NCBI RefSeq assembly: GCF_014905555.1 | Contig: NZ_BNGS01000012.1 | Location: forward strand, 186,001-250,000 | Source of the DNA: Streptomyces sp. Y2F8-2 | GTDB taxonomy: Bacteria; Actinomycetota; Actinomycetes; Streptomycetales; Streptomycetaceae | Direction of reading: 5' to 3' | DNA: 64,000 bases | Shown here: piece after piece, positions 57,217 through 64,000 of the stretch | How positions within the stretch are numbered: position 1 is the stretch's first letter | How the letters are laid out: every line of letters starts with the position of its first letter | Notes under the pieces: model-generated | What the model saw: the letters and a program-made list of their open reading frames with translations, nothing else | Told to the model about the DNA's origin: nothing | The model's database searches: none | Made by a program: the position numbers and the translations under genes

Positions 57217-58314
57217 CTAGGAGGCGGAGGAGGGGGATGCGGCAGGGGAGGGCGCGAGGGAGCGGATGGCGCCGTGCAGCCGGGCGAGCACCTCCGGCGG
57301 CATGGTCTCCACCCGGTCGAGGATCCGCGCGGCCCGCGGGTCGGTGGCGCGTGCCTCGCGTTTCTCGTCGTCAGTGAGCAGCAGCGTCCGCAGGGTCAGG
57401 ATCTCGTCGATCTCCGCGGCGTCGTGCAGGTCGCCGGGGCTCTCCGGGGCCACCTGCGGGTGGTCGGGCAGGATGATCGGCGACGACAGGACGAGCGAGT
57501 CGGACCCCTCCGGGCCCGCGAGCACCGGGAAGGTGTGCAGGTTGCGACACTCCCTCACGTACGGCGCGACGTCCTCGGGCGGGTCGATCGAGGAGTAGAA
57601 GCCGAGTCCCTCACCGCCGACGAAGGTGTGCGCCGCGATGAGCGAGTGCCGCAGGGCCTCGTCGCGGGGAGCGTCGGGCGGCGTCGTACGGCCGGTGTTC
57701 TCGGTGCGGACGCGCAGGCGGTACAAGGAGTCGGCGCCTGCGACGGGTTCGACGTGCAGCGTGGTGCGCGCCTCGACGGGGGAGCGGCGGCGCACCAGGC
57801 GCCCCGCGTCTGCGGGCAGGGGCTCGGTCTCGTCCCCGCCGGGGACGCCGAAGGTGAACTCCGCGTCGTGGGCGAGGAGTTCGGCGAGCGGGGCGGTGAG
57901 GTCGGTCTCGCGCGGCATCGCCTCGTCGAAGGACAGATGGACCGTACCGGCCGTCTCCAGGGAGTCCACGGGCGTGTGGTGACCGTCCGCGTCCCGTCGC
58001 TCCACGCCTCGGTGCTGCATCTGCAGATAGCGCACGCGCACCCGCACCACGGCGCCCGGCCGCGCGCGCAGCAGGCACTCGGTCTGCTGCTGCCAGGACT
58101 CCACGGATCCCGAGACACCCGGCGTCACCGGGCCGTGGGCCTCGGCCCAGGCGCGGGGGGCGAGGATGCCGAACTGCCAGCGCACCCGGTTCTTGGCCGA
58201 CGAGCGGCGGTACGGGTAGAGCAGGTATCCCTCGTAGAGGACGGCGTCGGCCACGGCGCACGCCTCGTCGACCGCGGAATGCACGCTCACGGTATCGCCC
58301 AAGGGGTCGCTCAC
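57217..58314 (-). CDS. Unknown protein, first gene of the hydrogenase operon
   Basis: 365 aa, soluble and acidic with no membrane helix. It begins MSDPLGDTVSVHSAVDEACAVADAVLYEGYLLYPYRRSSAKNRVRWQFGILAPRAW. The middle is beta-rich (VVRVRVRYLQMQ, GTVHLSFDEAMPRE) and the C-terminus helical. I cannot place it in a characterised family; proteins of this look are found beside actinobacterial hydrogenase genes. GTG 58314 follows GAGGAG by 6 bases; the 55-base gap to the hemerythrin gene supports co-transcription. An upstream AT-richer stretch (58315-58400) probably holds the operon promoter. Confidence 0.75.
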   Translation of the reverse strand: MSDPLGDTVSVHSAVDEACAVADAVLYEGYLLYPYRRSSAKNRVRWQFGILAPRAWAEAHGPVTPGVSGSVESWQQQTECLLRARPGAVVRVRVRYLQMQHRGVERRDADGHHTPVDSLETAGTVHLSFDEAMPRETDLTAPLAELLAHDAEFTFGVPGGDETEPLPADAGRLVRRRSPVEARTTLHVEPVAGADSLYRLRVRTENTGRTTPPDAPRDEALRHSLIAAHTFVGGEGLGFYSSIDPPEDVAPYVRECRNLHTFPVLAGPEGSDSLVLSSPIILPDHPQVAPESPGDLHDAAEIDEILTLRTLLLTDDEKREARATDPRAARILDRVETMPPEVLARLHGAIRSLAPSPAASPSSAS

Positions 58315-58533
58315 CGTAACTCCTCACTGACCAGATGTGCGTATTGCAGTGGTTTACAACGATCACACCTTTTCTTGCGATAGGCGCGTATTGAGCGCGG
58401 ATGGGTGAGTGGCGCGTCGAGAGGGACGGGGCGTCGTCGTGTCGGCACGGTGTGAGCGGGTACTGCGGGGAGGTGACTGACGGCCGTCGGCCCCGGCGGG
58501 AACGCGATGCGGAACGAGACGGAGGCGGCAGCG

Positions 58534-58959
58534 ATGCGGATGCAAGGCGACGACTCGGCGGAGAGCAGGAGCCGAGTGGGCGACGCGGCGGCGCGGCTGG
58601 CCCAGGACACCGCGCAGCTCGCTCGCCACGAGATACTCGCGGTGCAGAGCGAGGTCAGGGCGGCGCTGCGCCGGTTCGGAGCGGGTGGCGCGCTGCTGGG
58701 CGCCGCCGGGGTGTGCGGCCTGCTGGCCCTGTGGTCGGCCCACGAGACGGCCTTGCGGGCACTGGAGCCGGCCCTGCCGGGCGCCCGCGCGTCGGCCGTA
58801 CTGACCTGCGCCTACGCCACGGGCGCCGCAACGCTGGGCGTCGCCGCCCGCAACCGGGTACGCGCCGCCGGCCAGGCCTCGGCGGACGCACTGGACCGGG
58901 CACGGGAGGCCGTTCCGACGGGGGTGCGAAGGGGCGAGGGGGACAAGGGGAGCGACTGA
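58534..58959 (+). CDS. Holin-like/phage-holin-superfamily membrane protein
   Basis: 141 aa with two membrane helices (GAGGALLGAAGVCGLLALWSAHETALRAL and RASAVLTCAYATGAATLGVAA) preceded by a helical segment (AARLAQDTAQLARHEILAVQSEVRAAL). This is the usual form of the actinobacterial putative-holin family (PF07332 type), which in chromosomes is a general membrane protein rather than a phage gene. ATG 58534 is 8 bases after GGAGG; the earlier in-frame ATG at 58507 has a weaker site. Confidence 0.7.
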   Translation: MRMQGDDSAESRSRVGDAAARLAQDTAQLARHEILAVQSEVRAALRRFGAGGALLGAAGVCGLLALWSAHETALRALEPALPGARASAVLTCAYATGAATLGVAARNRVRAAGQASADALDRAREAVPTGVRRGEGDKGSD

Positions 58960-59183
58960 GCGGGGTCGGCGTACGGGCCGGGTCGGGTCAGTGGCCCGGA
59001 GCGCGGGGCTGTGGTGAGCCGGCGCGCGCGCCGAAACGGGGCGAGTCGGAGGGGTCGGCCGCGCCGGGCGTTGGGCCGTTCGGGTGGTCGCGCGGGAGTC
59101 GGTGCGGCGCGTATGCGGGGCGGGAGCGCGTGCGGGGTGCCGGGGTGGCAGGCTGCGGGGTCGGGCCGGGGCCGTCCGGGTCA

Positions 59184-59237
59184 GGGGGTGTCCGACAACT
59201 CGCGTCGCGCGCGCGGCGGGAGTCGTCGGACACCCCC
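59184..59237. promoter_or_regulatory. Long inverted repeat in a 365-bp gene-poor stretch
   Basis: 18-bp arms, 59184-59201 and 59220-59237, one mismatch, 18-nt loop. Each arm holds a smaller palindromic core TGTC-(C/G)-GACA. It may terminate the holin-like gene transcript or serve as a regulator site. The rest of 58960-59324 shows nothing gene-like. Confidence 0.45.
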
Positions 59238-59324
59238 AGCCCCGGCCCTGCCGGGCGGCACCACGCTCGCGCGCCGGGTGGGCCGTCGGTCCCTGGACGG
59301 CGCGTACGGAAGGAAGGGGTGTCC

Positions 59325-59534
59325 GTGGAGGTGATCCCGGTCGACTCCGAACCGGCTCGCTCCGGTACCGCGTTCACCGAGCCCGCGTACCGGCGGATGC
59401 GAGCCGCGCAGGGCGGCAGCGCCCCGGTCGGTGACGCGACCGCCTGGGACCTGTTCCGCATGGCCTTCGCCTCGGTCGCCCCGCCCGGGGCAACCCGTGC
59501 GCCCGCCGCGGGCGGCGGCTGCCGACGCCCGTGA
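59325..59534 (+). CDS. Possible small protein, unknown function
   Basis: 69 aa beginning VEVIPVDSEPARSGTAFTEPAYRRMR. GC-rich third positions look coding and AGGAAGG lies 7 bases before the GTG at 59325 (alternate GTG 59319). It contains a short aromatic helix (DATAWDLFRMAFASVAPP) and an Ala/Gly-rich tail. No family recognised; 90 bases downstream of the inverted repeat. Confidence 0.45.
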   Translation: MEVIPVDSEPARSGTAFTEPAYRRMRAAQGGSAPVGDATAWDLFRMAFASVAPPGATRAPAAGGGCRRP

Positions 59535-59698
59535 CCACCGTCTGCCGCCAACCGGTGTTCCCCCTCGGCACGCGGGGCACAGTGGGCTCATGTGCGGTCG
59601 GCTGCATGGCTACTCCCAGCACGTGCGCCGTATCGACGGTCATCTCGTCATCGACGTTCTGTAGTGCACCGCCTCAGCCACCCTCTTTTCCTCAGGTT

Positions 59699-60448
59699 TC
59701 AGGTGTCCTCGCGCAGGGCGTCCGAGATCGGCTTGGCGCCGCCGTGCGCGGTGAGTCCGCCGTCGACCGGGATCTCGGCGCCGGTGATGAAGGACGCGTC
59801 GTCGCAGAGGAGGAAGGTGACGAGCGGGGTGATGTCGTCGACGGTCCCGGTGCGGCCGAGCGGTGTCCCGAGGAGGTTGGCCTCGCGGAAGGCGGGCGCG
59901 GCGGAGGCGGTCATCTCGGTCTCGATGAAGCCGGGATGGATGCTGTTCACGCGGATGCCGCGCGGTCCCAGTTCCATGGCGGCCGTCCTCGACAGACCGC
60001 GCAGGGCCCACTTGCTGGCGGTGTAGGCGACCGGGTAGTGGGCGGTCAGGGCCGCCGACGAACCGACGTTCACGATCGACGCCCCCGCCCGCATCAGCGG
60101 CACCAGGTGCTGGATGCCGAGGAGCGGCCCGGTGACGTTGACGGCGTGGACGCGGGCCATGTCCTCGGGGCGTACGTCGTCGATGCGGGCGCGCCAGGTG
60201 ACGCCCGCGTTGTTGACCAGGCCGTGCACCTGCCCGTACGTCTCGCGCAGGTCGGCGGCGAGGCGGGCCCAGTCCTTCTCGCTGGTGACGTCGAGGCGGC
60301 GGCAGCCGGGGGCCTCCGTCGCGTCGGTGGCGATCACGCGGGCGCCCTCGCGGTTCAGTGCCTCGGCCTCCGCGGCGCCCTGGCCCCGTGCCGCGCCCGT
60401 GACCACGACGACCTTGCCCAGCAGCCTCCTGGCGCGGAGGTCGGTCAC
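59699..60448 (-). CDS. Short-chain dehydrogenase/reductase
   Basis: 249 aa classical SDR. NAD(P)-binding VTGAARGQGAAEA (G-x3-G-x-G), NNAG, catalytic Ser in VGSSAAL, and Tyr-x3-Lys in AYTASKWALRG. It resembles dehydrogenases of ring-cleavage or 3-hydroxyacid pathways. The GTG start overlaps the FAH gene stop by 4 bases, so it is the last gene of the aromatic degradation operon and probably oxidises or reduces a pathway intermediate. Confidence 0.92.
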   Translation of the reverse strand: MTDLRARRLLGKVVVVTGAARGQGAAEAEALNREGARVIATDATEAPGCRRLDVTSEKDWARLAADLRETYGQVHGLVNNAGVTWRARIDDVRPEDMARVHAVNVTGPLLGIQHLVPLMRAGASIVNVGSSAALTAHYPVAYTASKWALRGLSRTAAMELGPRGIRVNSIHPGFIETEMTASAAPAFREANLLGTPLGRTGTVDDITPLVTFLLCDDASFITGAEIPVDGGLTAHGGAKPISDALREDT

Positions 60449-61416
60449 GGTCGCTCCCGCGGGCGGATCCGGGCGGCCGGAACCGGCACCGGGGCTGGGC
60501 CGGCCACCACGGTGTTGGAGACGCTGCCGATGCCTTCGACGGTGAGCGTTACCAGGTCGCCGGGCTTCAGCGGCGGCGGGTCCTGCCTGCCGCGTACGCC
60601 CCACAGCTCGGCGAGGCAGCCGCCGTTGCCGCACGTGCCGGAACCGAGGACGTCGCCGGGGCGGACGACGGTGCCGCGCGAGGCGTACGCGGCCATCTCC
60701 TCGAAGGTCCAACTCATGTTGGACAGCAGGTCCTTGCCGACGACCTCGCCGTTGATCCCGGCGGTCAGCGCCAGACGCAGGAAGCCGTCCGTGCCCCGGT
60801 AGGGCTCCAACTCGTCGGCGGTGACGAGATACGGGCCGAGGGTGGTGGCGGTGTCCTTGCCCTTGCAGGGGCCGAGGCCGACCTTCATCTCCGCCGACTG
60901 CAGGTCGCGGGCCGACCAGTCGTTGAAGACCGTGTAACCGACGATGTGGTCGCGGGCCTGTTCGGGGGTCAGGTCGCGGCCCTCCTTCCCGATCACGGCG
61001 GCGACTTCCAGCTCGAAGTCCAGCACACTCGACCCCGGCGGCACGGGGATGTCGTCGTGCGGGCCGTACACCGCGTAGGGGTTGGTGAAGTAGAACGTCG
61101 GGGCCGCGTACCACTGCTCCGGCACACCGGTAGCCGCGTCCACGGACCGCCGTACGCTCTCGACGTGTTCCTCGAAGGTGACGAAGTCCCGCACGGTGGG
61201 CGGCTGGAGCGGCGGCAGCAGCCGCACCTCACAGACATGGGGGCCGGGTGGGGCGTCGAGCACCGCGGCGCCCGCGTCGAGCAGTTCCGGCAGGCCGCTC
61301 AGGTCGGCGAGCAGTCCGGTCAGGGACCGGGCGCCGGGCAGCGGGTGGAGCATGCCGTCCTCTTCGACGACGGCCACTTGGCGTCGGTTGCGGTACTCGT
61401 ACGTGGCGAAACGCAT
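60445..61416 (-). CDS. Fumarylacetoacetate hydrolase (FAH) family enzyme
   Basis: 323 aa. C-terminal FAH domain with the metal motif region LDFELEVAAVIGKEGRDL (E-x-E) and the later FNDWSARDLQ and GPCKGKDTATTLGPYLVT blocks. Family members cleave or decarboxylate beta-diketo acids or hydrate 2-oxopent-4-enoates from meta-cleavage. Standing next to an extradiol dioxygenase, it likely processes the ring-opened product. ATG 61416; a 108-base gap separates it from the dioxygenase gene. Confidence 0.9.
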   Translation of the reverse strand: MRFATYEYRNRRQVAVVEEDGMLHPLPGARSLTGLLADLSGLPELLDAGAAVLDAPPGPHVCEVRLLPPLQPPTVRDFVTFEEHVESVRRSVDAATGVPEQWYAAPTFYFTNPYAVYGPHDDIPVPPGSSVLDFELEVAAVIGKEGRDLTPEQARDHIVGYTVFNDWSARDLQSAEMKVGLGPCKGKDTATTLGPYLVTADELEPYRGTDGFLRLALTAGINGEVVGKDLLSNMSWTFEEMAAYASRGTVVRPGDVLGSGTCGNGGCLAELWGVRGRQDPPPLKPGDLVTLTVEGIGSVSNTVVAGPAPVPVPAARIRPRERP

Positions 61417-61524
61417 GGCGGGGTCCTGTCGGCGGGAGGGCGGGCACTGGGCGAGCCCGGGGGCGCGGCGGGCAGTCAGGGCGACAGGGGATCGCCGCGC
61501 CCCCGGTGACCGGGGCCTCGCCGG

Positions 61525-62463
61525 TCAGACCGGCGGGGCGACGAAGCAGCCGCGGTCGACGTCGTTGAACGACTCCTTGGCGACCATCTCGTTCATCGGG
61601 TTGGCGGTGCCCCACTGGTCGGTGACCTCGGGCTGTGAGAAGTCGTAGACGTGCGGGTGCCAGGTGTCCTCGTCGAGGAGTTCGAGCTCGGTGGTGTACT
61701 CCACGGTGTTGCCGTGCGGGTCGAAGAAGTAGGAGAAGGTGTTGTCGCCCGCCATGTGCCGTCCCGGGCCCCAGATCTTGCGGACCCCGGCGCGCAGCAG
61801 GCGGCCGGTGCCGCGCATGTACTCGTCGATGCCGCGCAGCTCGAAGGAGATGTGGTGCAGGGAGGTGTGCGGGCCCTGCGCGATGGCCATGGAGTGGTGC
61901 TGGTTGCTGATCCGCATGAAGTGCATGACCTCGCCCATGTGCGGCGAGCTGAGGGTGTCGGAGAGGCGGAAGCCGAGGTGGCGCTCGTACCACTCCCGCG
62001 TGCGGTTGAGATCCGGGGAGTTGAGGACGACGTGCGACAGCTTGACGGGGATGGACTCCTTTTCCGCGATTCTGCGGTGCCGGCGGGCCTCGACGTCCGC
62101 GGAGACCTCGATGGTGCGGCCGTCGAGGTCGAAGAAGCGGAAGCCGTAACCGCCGCCGGGGGTGTCCACCTTGCCCGGCTGGGAAATCAACTGAACGCCG
62201 CCCGCGAGGAGTTGTTCGGCCAGGGTGTCCACGTCCGCCGTGCTCGCGGCACCGTAGGAGACGAGGTCGAGGCGCTTGTCCTCGGCCTTGCGGAGCCGTA
62301 CGACGTACTGCTCGGGACTGCCCTCGGCGGCCAGGAAGGAGATGCCGGAGTCCTCGGCGACCTTGGTCAGGCCCCAGACGCCGGAGTAGAAGTCGAGCTG
62401 CTTGTCGTAGTCGGGCACGGCCAGGTCGACGTGCCGCAGGTGGGTGAGCAGACGTGCGCTCAT
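61525..62463 (-). CDS. Type I extradiol ring-cleavage dioxygenase (VOC superfamily)
   Basis: 312 aa with two VOC modules. The C-terminal module holds the Fe(II) ligands His144 (KLSHVVLN), His203 or His204 (SLHHISFEL) and Glu256 (GNTVEYTTE), matching BphC spacing, so it should cleave a catechol-type ring beside the diol. The N-terminal module (residues 5-125) is the usual non-metal copy. ATG 62463 follows GGAGGAG by 6 bases. Substrate unknown. Confidence 0.9.
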   Translation of the reverse strand: MSARLLTHLRHVDLAVPDYDKQLDFYSGVWGLTKVAEDSGISFLAAEGSPEQYVVRLRKAEDKRLDLVSYGAASTADVDTLAEQLLAGGVQLISQPGKVDTPGGGYGFRFFDLDGRTIEVSADVEARRHRRIAEKESIPVKLSHVVLNSPDLNRTREWYERHLGFRLSDTLSSPHMGEVMHFMRISNQHHSMAIAQGPHTSLHHISFELRGIDEYMRGTGRLLRAGVRKIWGPGRHMAGDNTFSYFFDPHGNTVEYTTELELLDEDTWHPHVYDFSQPEVTDQWGTANPMNEMVAKESFNDVDRGCFVAPPV

Positions 62464-62486
62464 GGTTGTCTCCTCCTGTGCGGGGG

Positions 62487-63536
62487 TCAGGGCAGGCGCA
62501 GCAGCGCTGTCGCGTTGCCGCCGCGCACGGCGTGGAAGTCGGCGCCGGGCAGCCGGGCGGCGCGCAGTGCGGCCACCGGATCCTCGGTGCCCATGTCGAA
62601 GGGGTAGTCGGAACCGAGCAGGACCCGGTCGGCCCCGGCGGCCCGGATCAGTGCCCGCAGCACGTGGGTGTCGTGGACGAGGGAGTCGAAGTACAGGCGG
62701 CGCAGGTAGGTGCTGGGCAGATGGGCGCAATCGGCGCCCGCGTCGGGGCGGGTGGACCAGGCATGGTCGGAGCGGCCGACGTGGGTGGGCAGGTACCCGC
62801 CGCCGTGCGCCGCGATCAGCTTCAGTTCGGGGTGGCGGTCCAGCACCCCGGAGAAGATCAGGTGGGACAGGGCGACGGCGTTCTCGGTGGGCTGGCCGAC
62901 CGTGTTGGACAGGTACCACCGGTCCAGGCGCTCGTCGAGGGTGCAGCCGAAGGGGTGCAGGAAGAGGACCGCGCCGGTCTCCTCGGCCCGGGACCAGAAG
63001 GGTTCGTACGCCGGGTCGGACAGTTCGCGTCCGGGTGCGTGGCTGGAGATCTCCACACCCAGCAGCCCCTGTTCCAGCGCGTGGTCGAGTGCTGCCACGG
63101 CCTGGTCAGGATGCTGGAGGGGCACGAGTCCCAGCCCGCGCAGGCGGTCGGGTGCGGCGGAACAGTGGGCGGCCGTCGCCTCGTTGGCGAGTCGGCACAG
63201 CTTCTCTGCCGTCTCCTCGTCCGTCCAGTAGTGGTAGTGCGAGGGGGACGGGCTGACCAGTTGGACGTCCACGCCCTGCGCGTCCATGGCGGCCAGCCGC
63301 ACGCCGACGTCGGTCATCTTCTGTATGCGCTCGCGGACCATCGGACCGCTGACGGCCAGTGCGTCGGGCCCGTTGCGGCGGGCGTCGAGCGCCTTGGCCT
63401 CCTCGAGCCCCGGCAGGTCCGCCACCAGGGTCTCGACCTCCGGCAGCAGGACGTGCGCGTGCACGTCCACGGTCGGGGAGGGGCGCGCGTCAGCGCTCCA
63501 TGAGGGGTGGCGGTCGGGTGACGGGCGGGAGGTCAC
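62487..63536 (-). CDS. Amidohydrolase-2 family enzyme (ACMSD-like decarboxylase/hydrolase)
   Basis: 349 aa TIM-barrel metalloenzyme. The N-terminal metal motif DVHAHV (His26, His28), a later histidine in LFLHPFGC, a further one in LIAAHGGGYLP and Asp in LLGSDYPFDMG form the one-metal site of the ACMSD/salicylate decarboxylase family. In an extradiol operon it likely decarboxylates an aromatic or ring-opened carboxylate. GTG 63536 is 6 bases after GAAGGAG and overlaps the monooxygenase stop by 4 bases. Confidence 0.85.
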   Translation of the reverse strand: MTSRPSPDRHPSWSADARPSPTVDVHAHVLLPEVETLVADLPGLEEAKALDARRNGPDALAVSGPMVRERIQKMTDVGVRLAAMDAQGVDVQLVSPSPSHYHYWTDEETAEKLCRLANEATAAHCSAAPDRLRGLGLVPLQHPDQAVAALDHALEQGLLGVEISSHAPGRELSDPAYEPFWSRAEETGAVLFLHPFGCTLDERLDRWYLSNTVGQPTENAVALSHLIFSGVLDRHPELKLIAAHGGGYLPTHVGRSDHAWSTRPDAGADCAHLPSTYLRRLYFDSLVHDTHVLRALIRAAGADRVLLGSDYPFDMGTEDPVAALRAARLPGADFHAVRGGNATALLRLP

Positions 63537-64000
63537 GGCCGCTCCTTCAGGAAGTTCATCGTGCGGGCGATCAGCCCCGGCACGTCGCCGCGCACACCGT
63601 CCAGCTGCCACTGACCGAGCCGCACGGACGCCTCGACGACGGTCCGCACCCGGGGGACGCGGCGCTCGTAGTAGGCCTGGAACAGCCCCTCGTCCCAGTC
63701 CCGTCCGCTGGTGAGCAGCTCGGCGAGTACGGAGGCGTCCTCCAGGGACATGGCCGCGCCCTGGGCGAGCGTGGGCGGGCAGCAGTGCGCGGCGTCACCG
63801 ATCAGCACCACGCGGCCGCGATGCCAGGAGCCCTCCACCAGCAGCCGGTCGAACCACGTGTAGTTGACCTTCTCAGGGTCGGTGATGTGCCGGGTGATCT
63901 CCGTCCAGGCGCCGCCGTAGCCCCGTGCCAGGCGGCGCATCTCGGCGGCGTAGTCGGCCGGGTCGACGGACTCCCGGTGACGGCAGCCCTCGACGACGTA
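63533..64000 (-). CDS. FAD-dependent aromatic monooxygenase, 5' end outside the window
   Basis: Only the C-terminal 155 residues are present; the frame stays open to the window edge (YVVEGCRHRESVDPADYAAEM is the first part). The motif VVLIGDAAHCCPP is the GD FAD-ribityl signature of the p-hydroxybenzoate hydroxylase group. With the extradiol dioxygenase downstream it probably hydroxylates the ring to a catechol. Substrate not determinable from this fragment. Confidence 0.85.
   Translation of the reverse strand, partial: YVVEGCRHRESVDPADYAAEMRRLARGYGGAWTEITRHITDPEKVNYTWFDRLLVEGSWHRGRVVLIGDAAHCCPPTLAQGAAMSLEDASVLAELLTSGRDWDEGLFQAYYERRVPRVRTVVEASVRLGQWQLDGVRGDVPGLIARTMNFLKERP

Noticed and set aside
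58534..58959. Prophage remnant based on the holin-like gene
   Set aside because: No other phage gene, integrase or attachment-like repeat nearby; such proteins are common chromosomal genes in Streptomyces.
59535..59698. Small gene downstream of the 69-aa frame
   Set aside because: No binding site, no coding-like third positions, and the only open frames run antisense into the SDR gene.

Overview
The window is very GC-rich, with GC-dominated third codon positions, frequent GTG starts, purine-rich ribosome binding sites and many 4-base ATGA/GTGA overlaps. Gene content (SpoIIE/HATPase regulators, a large LuxR-type ATPase regulator, a terpene cyclase/P450 pair, DUF4142, an actinobacterial-type high-affinity hydrogenase) points to Streptomyces or a close relative. 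There are no transposases, integrases or rRNA genes, and the only tRNA seen is tRNA-Sec. It reads as a chromosomal region rich in energy and stress functions.

Layout. 1-6.8 kb: M1 aminopeptidase, EamA-like membrane protein, metallo-beta-lactamase-fold hydrolase, membrane SpoIIE phosphatase sensor and a small conserved protein. 6.9-17.5 kb: a self-contained selenocysteine module. selA and selB point right, selC (tRNA-Sec) lies antisense across the 3' end of selB, and selD follows. Facing them is a formate dehydrogenase operon (fdhB, nrfD-like, hemerythrin, fdhA) whose catalytic subunit has an in-frame UGA (13946-13948) followed by a bacterial SECIS hairpin with a GGUCU loop. 17.6-25.3 kb: a MarR remnant, DUF4142 protein, cytochrome oxidase subunit I (copy 1), two YihY-type membrane proteins, an enolase-superfamily enzyme and a flippase-like membrane protein. 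25.5-36.2 kb: an Arg/Gln/Ser/Thr repeat protein, a giant P-type ATPase whose N-terminal half looks like a degenerate second ATPase, a zinc alcohol/formaldehyde dehydrogenase, a universal stress protein and FtsH. 36.5-42.3 kb: P450 and class I terpene cyclase genes overlapping by 17 bases, then a large LuxR-type regulator. 42.3-46.9 kb: HATPase anti-sigma-like protein, IclR regulator with glycerol kinase, and a pyruvate-oxidase-like ThDP enzyme.

47-58.3 kb is a respiratory island. One long leftward gene run starts with an unknown 365-aa protein and a hemerythrin. It continues with the small and large subunits of a group 1h (formerly group 5) [NiFe]-hydrogenase, a NifU-like protein, a DUF5947-like protein and two tiny genes, and ends with a second cytochrome oxidase (subunits II and I) and two small membrane proteins. 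A complete cytochrome b gene faces it. The second oxidase subunit I keeps all metal ligands and the cross-linked tyrosine but has replaced the D-channel aspartate, the gating glutamate and the K-channel lysine. My reading is a dedicated H2-to-O2 electron chain whose oxidase may pump few or no protons; this is the strongest candidate for something undescribed.

58.5-64 kb: a holin-like membrane protein, a strong inverted repeat, and a leftward aromatic ring-cleavage operon (flavin monooxygenase cut by the window edge, amidohydrolase/decarboxylase, type I extradiol dioxygenase, FAH-family hydrolase, SDR dehydrogenase).
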